This document shows positions 1 to 7,256 of a DNA stretch of 64,000 nucleotides, one piece after another. Location: NCBI RefSeq assembly GCF_024137865.1, contig NZ_CP099960.1, positions 1,364,001 to 1,428,000 on the forward strand, written 5' to 3'. The notes below the pieces were generated by a model. It was not told the DNA's origin. It saw only the letters and a program-made list of their open reading frames with translations, and did not search any database. Both the position numbers and the translations under genes were made by a program. The DNA comes from Moraxella sp. FZFQ2102. GTDB taxonomy: Bacteria; Pseudomonadota; Gammaproteobacteria; Pseudomonadales; Moraxellaceae. Numbering within the stretch: the stretch's first letter is position 1; every line of letters starts with the position of its first letter.

Positions 1-151
1 CTACACCAACGACAAGCAACAACGCGCTCAAGTTGAGTCTGTGGTGCTAGAAGATCAAGTGGTGGATTATCTACTGGGTCAAGCCAAAGTGACTGACAAA
101 GAAGTCAAGTACCAAGAGCTATTGGCGGCAGCACAACAACAAGCCATCTAA
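1..151 (+). CDS. tig: Trigger factor, C-terminal end (partial)
   Basis: The window opens inside an open frame (first full codon at base 2) that ends in TAA at 149-151. Its last 49 residues include [14 protein letters not shown] and VTDKEV segments typical of the C-terminal arm of trigger factor, the ribosome-associated peptidyl-prolyl isomerase and chaperone. The order tig-clpP-clpX is the classical gammaproteobacterial arrangement and supports the call. Only the extreme C terminus is present, so domain structure cannot be judged. Confidence 0.85.
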   Translation, partial: YTNDKQQRAQVESVVLEDQVVDYLLGQAKVTDKEVKYQELLAAAQQQAI

Positions 152-200
152 TTGCCCAGTACTTAGACGGCTAAAAGTTGAATTTAGCAAATTGACAAAT

Positions 201-228
201 GCCCCAAAGCGTATGCATTGGGGTTTTT
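201..228 (+). terminator. Rho-independent terminator after tig
   Basis: CCCCAA at 202-207 pairs with TTGGGG at 218-223, followed by five T. It separates tig from clpP. It also argues against the upstream TTG (192) as clpP start, because that extension would be encoded by the terminator itself. Confidence 0.75.
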
Positions 229-272
229 GTTCTCAAGTACGGCAATCAACCCAATTCACTGTTGGAAAAATT

Positions 273-926
273 ATGAATATCAAGCAAAATCCTTTTTATG
301 ATCAGTTGGCGGATGCCTATCATGCACCACAAAATACGCTCGTGCCGATGGTCATCGAGCAGTCAGGCCGTGGCGAGCGTTCATTTGACATTTTCTCTCG
401 TCTATTGCGTGAGCGTGTGATTTTTTTGACTGGTCAAGTCGAAGACAATATGGCGAACTTAATCGTCGCTCAGCTGCTATTCCTAGAAGCGGACAATCCT
501 GAAAAAGACATTCATCTATACATCAACTCTCCAGGGGGTGTGGTGACGGCAGGCATGGCGATTTATGATACGATGAACTTCATCAAGCCAGACGTCTCAA
601 CCATCTGCCTAGGTCAAGCTGCATCCATGGGTTCGTTCCTATTGTCAGCTGGCGAAAAGGGCAAGCGCTATGCACTGGCGAACTCTCGTGTGATGATCCA
701 TCAGCCGCTGGGCGGATTCCGTGGTCAGGCATCAGACATTGAGATTCATGCTCGTGAGATCATTGAGCTAAAAGCCAAGCTGAACCGTTTATTGGCGGAG
801 CATACAGGTCAATCAGTTGAGACGCTTGAGCGTGATACCGATCGTGATAACTTTATGAGTGCTGAACAGGCTAAGGAATACGGCTTGGTTGATGTCGTGC
901 TACAAAAACGCCCAAAAGGTCTGTAA
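273..926 (+). CDS. clpP: ATP-dependent Clp protease proteolytic subunit ClpP
   Basis: ClpP is the serine peptidase that forms a double heptameric chamber and degrades proteins unfolded by ClpX or ClpA in the cytoplasm. From the ATG at 273 (GGA nine bases upstream) the protein has 217 residues, the usual length. The catalytic Ser lies in GQAASMGS (about residue 118), the His in MIHQPLGG (about 143) and the Asp in the RDTDRD segment (about 188). An in-frame TTG at 192 would add 27 residues encoded across the tig terminator, so it was not used. clpX follows 12 bases after the stop, consistent with co-transcription. Confidence 0.97.
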   Translation: MNIKQNPFYDQLADAYHAPQNTLVPMVIEQSGRGERSFDIFSRLLRERVIFLTGQVEDNMANLIVAQLLFLEADNPEKDIHLYINSPGGVVTAGMAIYDTMNFIKPDVSTICLGQAASMGSFLLSAGEKGKRYALANSRVMIHQPLGGFRGQASDIEIHAREIIELKAKLNRLLAEHTGQSVETLERDTDRDNFMSAEQAKEYGLVDVVLQKRPKGL

Positions 927-938
927 GAAGAGATCGCT

Positions 939-2258
939 ATGACAAAGACACAAGTACCTAGCTGCTCGTTTTGTGGCAAGAAAAAAACCGAAGTCGAAAA
1001 GCTGATCGCAGGCACTGATGCCAACATTTGTAATGAATGCGTGGAGATGTGTGGCGATTTGCTCAGCGACATTATCAAAAAAGACGGCGATAAAAAATCT
1101 GCCAAAAAACCAGTCAAATCTGCCAAAAAAGCTGATGATGATAAGGCGGATAAAGCAGAAGATAAAGCGGCGCTAGAAGCATGGCTCAATCGCCCATTGC
1201 CTAAGCCAAAAGAGCTGCGCGCGCATTTGGATGATTATGTCATCGGTCAAGATGCCGCCAAAAAAGCCCTATCGGTGGCGGTCTATAACCACTATAAGCG
1301 TCTAAAAGTCGCCCATGCTGACAGCGAGCGTGAAGCAGGCGTGGAGCTTGCCAAGAGTAATATTCTGCTGATCGGGCCGACAGGTTCGGGCAAGACCTTG
1401 CTTGCCCAGACGCTTGCCAAGATGCTTGATGTGCCGTTTGCGATGGCGGATGCGACGACTCTGACTGAAGCAGGCTATGTCGGTGAAGATGTCGAAAATA
1501 TCGTCCAAAAACTGCTACAAGCAGCCGACTATGATGTCGAAAAAACCCAAAAAGGCATCATCTACATCGATGAGATTGATAAGATTTCGCGTAAAAGCGA
1601 TAATCCATCGATCACGCGTGATGTCTCGGGTGAAGGCGTACAGCAAGCACTACTGAAGCTCATCGAAGGCACGGTGGCAAATATCCCACCGCAGGGCGGT
1701 CGTAAGCATCCACGCCAAGAGATGATTCAGGTGGATACCAGCAACATTTTGATGATTGTTGGTGGAGCGTTTGCAGGATTGGATAAAGTCATTCGTCAGC
1801 GTACCGAGAAGACAGGTATCGGCTTTAATGCCGATGTCAAGGCGGCGGATGAATCAAGCATCACTGAGCTGTTCCGTGAAGTGGAAGTTGAGGACTTGAT
1901 TAAGTTTGGTCTGATTCCTGAGCTGATCGGTCGTCTGCCTGTGATTGCAAGTCTTGAAGAGCTGGACGAGGCGGCGTTGGTGCAGATTTTGACCGAACCA
2001 AAAAATGCACTGGTCAAGCAGTATCAGTACCTGTTTGATATGGAAGGGGTGAAATTAAGCTTTGAGCCTGATGCACTGACCGCCATCGCTAAGCGTGCCA
2101 TGACTCGTAAAACTGGTGCCCGAGGTCTAAGATCGATCATCGAAAATGCCTTGATGGACACCATGTATGAGCTACCAAGCATGACCGATGTCAGCGAAGT
2201 CATCGTCACCCAAGATGTCATCGAGCAAGGTGCCAAGCCAACGATTAAGCACAAATAA
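939..2258 (+). CDS. clpX: ATP-dependent Clp protease ATP-binding subunit ClpX
   Basis: ClpX is the hexameric AAA+ unfoldase that recognises tagged substrates and feeds them to ClpP. The N-terminal C4 zinc-binding domain is visible (CSFC at 9-12 and CNEC at 31-34). The Walker A motif GPTGSGKT is near residue 146 and Walker B IIYIDEID near 206. The C-terminal AAA+ small domain contains [11 protein letters not shown]. The segment between the zinc domain and the AAA+ core (about residues 50-85) is a Lys/Asp/Ala-rich linker, somewhat more charged than usual. The start has an AAGAAGAG ribosome-binding site and lies directly behind clpP. Confidence 0.97.
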   Translation: MTKTQVPSCSFCGKKKTEVEKLIAGTDANICNECVEMCGDLLSDIIKKDGDKKSAKKPVKSAKKADDDKADKAEDKAALEAWLNRPLPKPKELRAHLDDYVIGQDAAKKALSVAVYNHYKRLKVAHADSEREAGVELAKSNILLIGPTGSGKTLLAQTLAKMLDVPFAMADATTLTEAGYVGEDVENIVQKLLQAADYDVEKTQKGIIYIDEIDKISRKSDNPSITRDVSGEGVQQALLKLIEGTVANIPPQGGRKHPRQEMIQVDTSNILMIVGGAFAGLDKVIRQRTEKTGIGFNADVKAADESSITELFREVEVEDLIKFGLIPELIGRLPVIASLEELDEAALVQILTEPKNALVKQYQYLFDMEGVKLSFEPDALTAIAKRAMTRKTGARGLRSIIENALMDTMYELPSMTDVSEVIVTQDVIEQGAKPTIKHK

Positions 2259-2279
2259 GCACATCAGCTTGGTATGATT

Positions 2280-2312
2280 AAGCCCATCGATGGTGATATC
2301 GGTGGGCTTTGT
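2280..2312. terminator. Bidirectional terminator between clpX and the thioesterase gene
   Basis: AAGCCCA at 2280-2286 pairs with TGGGCTT at 2303-2309. It lies between the convergent clpX and thioesterase genes. The T-run is short, so efficiency is uncertain. Confidence 0.55.
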
Positions 2313-2315
2313 TGG

Positions 2316-2864
2316 TTATTCGCCAGTCGGGAAGGGGCGTAGCTTATCGGCATCGATCCATGCCTGCACCCATGTATCAGGCGGTATGCTAAGCTCACCC
2401 ATTCCAAGCGCATCCAAGACTTGCTTGGTATCAATGACTTTGCCTGTCATCAGATTGGTTACGCCAGTACGCAGCAGTGCATGAGAGGTCGGCACGCCTT
2501 TGGCATACATGGTCTGCTCGATATAAAACCAGCGTTCATCGATGGCGCAGATGCGTGTTTTGATGGTGATTTTATCAAATAGGCGGATGCGTTTGCGGTA
2601 TTGGATGGTGCTACCTGCGACTACTAGCCCCCAACGGTTGGCGATGAGTTTTTTGCCAAGTCCTGTGCGGATGGCAAAGTCGTTGCGCCCAAGGTCAAAC
2701 AGCGTCAAAATCCGCCCATTGTTCATTTCAAGAAAATTATCAATGTCGTTCACATTGCACACAAAGCTGACTTCGCCGGTATCGGTGACGCCAAGCGTAT
2801 CGCCTTTTAGCGTGTGATAGATGCTTTTGCCAATGCCTGTGCCAAGACGGATAAAAGGATACAT
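2316..2864 (-). CDS. Acyl-CoA thioesterase-like protein (hot-dog fold, THEM6/4HBT_2 type)
   Basis: A 182-residue cytoplasmic protein. FLEMNNGRILTLFDLGRNDF matches the N-terminal signature of the 4HBT_2/THEM6 group of hot-dog thioesterases, in which a 'xNNGxY/IL..D.gR' segment begins the long helix. The central strands (STIQYRKRIRLFDKITIKTR and WFYIEQTMYAKG) fit the fold. Members are presumed to hydrolyse acyl-CoA thioesters, but the substrate cannot be read from sequence. It is convergent with clpX and monocistronic. Confidence 0.75.
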   Translation of the reverse strand: MYPFIRLGTGIGKSIYHTLKGDTLGVTDTGEVSFVCNVNDIDNFLEMNNGRILTLFDLGRNDFAIRTGLGKKLIANRWGLVVAGSTIQYRKRIRLFDKITIKTRICAIDERWFYIEQTMYAKGVPTSHALLRTGVTNLMTGKVIDTKQVLDALGMGELSIPPDTWVQAWIDADKLRPFPTGE

Positions 2865-3034
2865 AAAGTGTTCCGATGCGCTTAAAAAAAGATTTGCCCA
2901 TGATAGCAGATTTTGGCGGGCTAAAGCGGGCGAATGATGACTGGTGGGTCGCCCATCTTTACTAAGTTATGATAAAGTTATTATAAATCTATATATTTGC
3001 AAAAAGCTAAATTTGCCAAGTCTAATCGTATGGC

Positions 3035-3529
3035 TTAGCGGTCAAATGGTAGATTAGCCTGCGCCTTAACTTCATCCATCCAGCAGATCCATTGATAGAC
3101 ATCATAATCAGGCTTGCCTGTCACGACCGCAGTCCAGTCGGTGGCGGTGGTTGGATTGACAGATTTGGTTGCGCCATCTAGTCGCTTGCCTTTGGCATCA
3201 TGCCAGCTGATTTCATCAAGCAAATAGCGGTCATTTGCACAATCCGTCAGCCAGTGCGTGCGGTCGATGGCATAGCTTGTACCAAAGTTGGTTTTTTGGA
3301 AATGTTCATGGCGTCGCTCAATCCATGCACTGGTATAAAACCCATTACGCATGGGATGGCGAGCGATACTGTCATAGTTGATTTTGATGTATTCGGCTGT
3401 ATTGGGTTTGCCCAAAAATGTCTGATACCAAGTGTCATCATCGGCGTTGGTATCTGTGTTGGCATAAGCAGATGTGCCAAGTGCCACACTGAGCATCACG
3501 CCAAGCTTCAACCAAGACAGTGTTTTCAT
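3035..3529 (-). CDS. Secreted protein resembling surface-adhesin protein E domain
   Basis: A 164-residue protein with an N-terminal signal peptide (hydrophobic stretch about 7-21, likely cleavage after SAYA, residue 23). The mature part has a pattern (YIKINYDSIARH, WIERRH, CANDRYLL) resembling the small Haemophilus protein E / Adhesin_E-type domain common in Moraxellaceae periplasmic or surface proteins. Two Cys in the mature part (in TDCAND and WICWMD) could form a disulphide. The family call is by pattern only. It stands alone, with about 170 bases of noncoding DNA before the thioesterase gene. Confidence 0.5.
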   Translation of the reverse strand: MKTLSWLKLGVMLSVALGTSAYANTDTNADDDTWYQTFLGKPNTAEYIKINYDSIARHPMRNGFYTSAWIERRHEHFQKTNFGTSYAIDRTHWLTDCANDRYLLDEISWHDAKGKRLDGATKSVNPTTATDWTAVVTGKPDYDVYQWICWMDEVKAQANLPFDR

Positions 3530-3740
3530 AAACTTCTCATCACTCTATACAGATAGATGAGTGTATTATACAAATCATCTTGGTGCAGTTCAATGCGTCT
3601 TGATGGCAGACCTTGGTTGATAAAGTAGATTGATAATAAATCCAAACCTATAAACAAGCTTCTTGTGCAAGCCAAAACATATAACGTGAGACAAAACTAA
3701 ACGATAGGGTCAACAATAATTTCCGCATGGCTAAGAAAAT

Positions 3741-5027
3741 CTACCTTGTTGAACGACTTGGCAAAATACAAAGTGCAAGAATCAGTATTAGATTAATGAA
3801 AGGCAACAGGGAGATTAATCCAAGCCAGGGTGAATATTGAGTATCAGATAACCGCTTCATTGAAACAAATAAGAGTAGCAAAAAGCTGAGTGGAAATAAA
3901 CCTGTTATCAATCGTTGATTAATATCTGTTGGGGCAATTTGAAGCATCACCGCCCCTAAAAATACAGATATAAAAATAAAAACAATTGTCAATATGTATT
4001 GAGCTCTGCCAATAGCTGCCCATGACCAAAACGTGTTTTTGATTAACGGTAAATCCCTAGGGTTTATGCCGAAGCGATTTCTGCCTGGCGTACCTGGCGC
4101 AAAAAATAAAATCAAGCCAACAAATGGCAATAAGCACCACCACCCTTTATAATTGACATCATGTAGCCGTAAGACCATGGCATATATTTGGACCGCTGAA
4201 GCAATAATCAATATGCAGATACTGAAAAATATAGCTTCAGGCGAGCTAAATTGGTTTAACAGCCAGTATGTGGATGTTAGAGAGCCAAAAATAAACATTA
4301 TTAGTGCATAGCTGCGACGAGTCATGCGCGAATTATTTATTTTATTGCTTGACATTGATGGATTTCCAGCAATAATCGGTTGCGGTTGCGGTTGCGGTTG
4401 CGGTTGCGGTTGCGGTTGCGGTTGCGGTTGCGGTTGCGGTTGCGGTTGCGGGGTTTGTATTTGATTTAAGTAATCAAATTGATGCTCAAGTTGATGCACG
4501 GCATCGATTGCCATCTGTGGAGTGATGGAAAAAATTTCCCTGGCATAAAGTGTCTGATTATGACGATTATATGATCGTTTGACTTGATATCTAATAAACT
4601 TTTGCTGCAATTGATGTTCAAATGCACCCATGTGCTGATGACTAAGGTAGGCTACCAGCTCCCAATCATCAAGATTTCCGTATGCCTGGGTGTTAAGGGT
4701 TTGTATGCGCCCGTTAGGATTGGTAGTTGAGCCGATTTTGACTAAATTTTCGGCTCTTGAATATGCGATATATACATAGCCTGCCTGCCTATTTCTTCTC
4801 AAATAGGTAAGATTTTGTGGACTGCAGACAACACAGTGTCCGTAGCGAGTGCGTAGCGTGTGCCCAAGTTGGCAAGGAGTAACACCATAAGCTACCAAAA
4901 GGTCGTGATCCTTCATGTATTGCTTATAAAATTTTGTTTGCATACCTGAAGCATCAAATACTTCATCTATTCCAATATTATGCTGAGATAGAAAATCGTA
5001 TTGTTCTTTTGTTAATATAGCCATCAT
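3741..5027 (-). CDS. Fusion protein: T5orf172 (GIY-YIG-like) domain, (QP)12 linker, DUF805 membrane domain
   Basis: The reading frame extends to a TTG at 5066, but the ATG pair at 5027/5024 has GGAAAA upstream and is preferred (428 or 427 residues). The N-terminal third carries a possible zinc cluster (CQLGH...HCVVC), then a T5orf172-type GIY-YIG domain: GYVYIAYS, LVKIGSTTNPNGR and AFEHQLQQKF. Next is a TP followed by twelve QP dipeptides. The rest is membrane-embedded and DUF805-like, with LRLHDVNYKGWWCLLPFVGL and several hydrophobic helices. T5orf172 proteins are often phage or nuclease related; DUF805 proteins are small inner-membrane proteins of unknown role. The fusion suggests a membrane-tethered cytosolic domain. 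The J-like gene lies 71 bases upstream on the same strand. Confidence 0.7.
   Translation of the reverse strand: MMAILTKEQYDFLSQHNIGIDEVFDASGMQTKFYKQYMKDHDLLVAYGVTPCQLGHTLRTRYGHCVVCSPQNLTYLRRNRQAGYVYIAYSRAENLVKIGSTTNPNGRIQTLNTQAYGNLDDWELVAYLSHQHMGAFEHQLQQKFIRYQVKRSYNRHNQTLYAREIFSITPQMAIDAVHQLEHQFDYLNQIQTPQPQPQPQPQPQPQPQPQPQPQPQPIIAGNPSMSSNKINNSRMTRRSYALIMFIFGSLTSTYWLLNQFSSPEAIFFSICILIIASAVQIYAMVLRLHDVNYKGWWCLLPFVGLILFFAPGTPGRNRFGINPRDLPLIKNTFWSWAAIGRAQYILTIVFIFISVFLGAVMLQIAPTDINQRLITGLFPLSFLLLLFVSMKRLSDTQYSPWLGLISLLPFINLILILALCILPSRSTR
4378..4449. repeat. Hexanucleotide tandem repeat (GGTTGC)12
   Basis: Twelve perfect copies of GGTTGC on the plus strand encode (Gln-Pro)12 on the minus strand. 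The unit is a multiple of three, so copy-number change would alter linker length without breaking the frame. Confidence 0.97.
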
Positions 5028-5098
5028 AGTTTTCCAATCATGTCTATCGCATTCGCTAATTGCCAAGGCGCTTTTTTTAAATCATTTTAAGTGTCTAG

Positions 5099-6199
5099 CT
5101 AATAATACTCTGCAAGCTCCAGCGCACGAGCATCAAGCTCGGGTACTTCGCACAAATAGCGGGCGACGGTTTGGTCGTTTTTGCTACTGTAATAGTCTTT
5201 GGCATATTGCTTACAGCGGGCTTCACGCTCGGCGTTGATGGCTCGTTGCTCGGCACGCAGAGTTTCTCGGGTGTCGTCAGATAGGTTGCTCCAGACATTG
5301 TTGATGTTTGCAACCGATGCTTCATAGAGTGCACGAGCTTCTGATGGGCTCAGGTAGTGCACAGGGTCATCACTGACATTGCTTTGGACGGGTGCTGGGG
5401 GCTGACTGCGGATGGTCTCGGCATAGACACGCAATTCTTCGGTGCGTGCATCCATGCGTGGCACTTCACAAGCAAAGCGAGCAGCTTCTTGGTCAATGGC
5501 GGCGGTGTATTGGCTAGCGGCTTGGGCTTTGCAGTCGGCTTCTCGTTTGGCATTGATGGCTCGTTGCTCGGCACGCAGGGCGTTTTGGGTGGATTTGGGT
5601 AGGCTGTTCCAAACGCTATTGATACGATTGACCGCAGCCAGATATTGGGCGTGCGCTTGGTTGCGTGCGGTCTGTTGCTCTTTAGTCACAGTGACCACAG
5701 GCTTTGGCGGGTCGATGGTGACGGGCGTGGTCGGCTCAAGTGGCTGCACTTCTTGTAGAGTGATGGTTTGGGGTTCGCTAATTACTTCTGTATTTTCTGC
5801 ACTTTCTATAGTTTGCTTTTCCCCAATGGTCATAAATACAAAACCAAGAACAACCACCGCAACCAGTGTTAGGATTCCCCCAAGTAGCCAAACGAGAATG
5901 TTATTATTTTCTTGAGGCGCACGATAGCTGGGCTCAGACATCTGATACACTTGCACGGGCGGTGTATAGGGCGGTGCACTGGCAGGCTGTGACTGATTGA
6001 CTCGTAGCCACGCATCATAATCGGCTCGCTTGGCGGGGTTGCTGAGCACATCATAGGCTTGATTGACCATGCCAAGCATATGCGCCTGTGCAGGGTCATG
6101 GCGATATTTATTAATTTGGGCGTGATGGGCGGCTTGGATGATGGTGATGTCTGCGCTTTGGGCGACACCTAGGATGTCATAATAGGTTTGTGTGCTCAT
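5099..6199 (-). CDS. Membrane J-like protein with two LprI/DUF1311-type periplasmic repeats
   Basis: A 366-residue protein in three parts. Residues 4-65 resemble a J domain (YYDILGV, NQAYDVLSNPAKRADYD), but the HPD tripeptide needed to stimulate DnaK is replaced by HDP in KYRHDP. A transmembrane helix spans about 101-123. The remainder, presumably periplasmic, has a Pro-rich linker and two tandem repeats (about 184-258 and 291-364) sharing IN.VW..L...T...LRAEQRAINA.REA.C and CEVP..DAR..EL. These match the LprI/DUF1311 pattern, including paired Cys. LprI was named for lysozyme inhibition in mycobacteria; the role here is unknown. The T5orf172-DUF805 gene follows on the same strand. Confidence 0.7.
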   Translation of the reverse strand: MSTQTYYDILGVAQSADITIIQAAHHAQINKYRHDPAQAHMLGMVNQAYDVLSNPAKRADYDAWLRVNQSQPASAPPYTPPVQVYQMSEPSYRAPQENNNILVWLLGGILTLVAVVVLGFVFMTIGEKQTIESAENTEVISEPQTITLQEVQPLEPTTPVTIDPPKPVVTVTKEQQTARNQAHAQYLAAVNRINSVWNSLPKSTQNALRAEQRAINAKREADCKAQAASQYTAAIDQEAARFACEVPRMDARTEELRVYAETIRSQPPAPVQSNVSDDPVHYLSPSEARALYEASVANINNVWSNLSDDTRETLRAEQRAINAEREARCKQYAKDYYSSKNDQTVARYLCEVPELDARALELAEYY

Positions 6200-6302
6200 G
6201 ATATATTGGCAAGTATTTCAAAGGATTTATTACAGATATATTACAAAAATATCCGTATTTTGTAAATAAGTATCTTGCCAATCATCAAAAATTTAGACCA
6301 AA

Positions 6303-7184
6303 TCACAAAGGCTGGCAGCCGGGGCAATACACACTGGCTCGTCCGCTGATTTTGGTGTTTTCAAGTAGGCTACCACAGTGATAACAGTGTTCACCATCAC
6401 GCCCATAGACCAGTAGCGTCTGCTGAAAATAGCCCGTCTTGCCACTACCAACGGTAAAATCTTTTAGGCTTGAGCCGCCTTGAATGATGGCTTTGGCAAG
6501 GATGTGTTTGATATTGGCGATGAGTTTTTCAAGCTTGTCATCATCGATGTGGCACGCTGGTGTCAAAGGGTGAATGTGGGATAAAAACAAACTTTCAGCA
6601 GCATAAATATTACCCACGCCAACCACCACCGCCTGATCCATGATGACTGATTTGATGGGTTTGGCGATGGCTTTTTGGCGTAGATTGTCCGTGCGATGGA
6701 TGATACGGCGTAGATAATCGACATCAAAGGCATCATCAAGTGGCTCAGGCCCTAGGTGTGCCAAGAACCGCTCGGTGGTGTCTGGTGTATCGATGTAGTC
6801 GTCATTGTGCGTCCACAATATCATCCCAAAGCGTCTGGGATCGTGATAATGCAGTGTTGTCACCATGCCATCATCATTGATAAAGTCGATGAGCAGATGA
6901 TCGTGTTTGCGTGGCTCGATGTCGTGATGTTGCTGTAGGCTACCTGACATACCAAGGTGTACAAGCACGGTTTTGTGGCGATTATCCGCTTGATGATAAA
7001 AATCCAGCAATAGATATTTGGCACGGCGACGCACCGCCACCAGACGAAAACCAATGAGTGAATCTAAGTCCCTGGGGATGACATAACGCAAAGTCGGATA
7101 GCGAATGCTGACTTTGGATACGGTTTGGTTCAGTAGTGGCTCAAGGCTTGCCTTGGTGGTTTCGACTTCGGGTAATTCTGGCAT
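6303..7184 (-). CDS. mutM: Formamidopyrimidine-DNA glycosylase (Fpg/MutM)
   Basis: Base-excision repair enzyme that removes 8-oxoguanine and ring-opened purines and has AP-lyase activity. The mature N terminus PELPEVETT supplies the catalytic Pro2 and Glu3. The helix-two-turn-helix region carries GVGNIYAAESLF. The C-terminal zinc finger has CYHCG and CPGC. At 293 residues it is slightly longer than the usual 270, through small insertions in the N-terminal domain. It lies 72 bases downstream of relA on the same strand. Confidence 0.97.
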   Translation of the reverse strand: MPELPEVETTKASLEPLLNQTVSKVSIRYPTLRYVIPRDLDSLIGFRLVAVRRRAKYLLLDFYHQADNRHKTVLVHLGMSGSLQQHHDIEPRKHDHLLIDFINDDGMVTTLHYHDPRRFGMILWTHNDDYIDTPDTTERFLAHLGPEPLDDAFDVDYLRRIIHRTDNLRQKAIAKPIKSVIMDQAVVVGVGNIYAAESLFLSHIHPLTPACHIDDDKLEKLIANIKHILAKAIIQGGSSLKDFTVGSGKTGYFQQTLLVYGRDGEHCYHCGSLLENTKISGRASVYCPGCQPL

Positions 7185-7256
7185 GGTATCTGGCTGTATG
7201 GGCTAAAAAAGCCAATGCCGCTTGCTATCACGGCATTGGTCAATATTACTAAAGCG

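Noticed and set aside
192..272. 27-residue N-terminal extension of ClpP from TTG 192
   Set aside because: It would be encoded across the tig terminator hairpin; the ATG at 273 has a ribosome-binding site and yields the normal ClpP length.
4378..4449. Hexamer array as a CRISPR or short regulatory array
   Set aside because: Units are contiguous six-base repeats with no spacers, and they encode a Gln-Pro linker in an intact frame.
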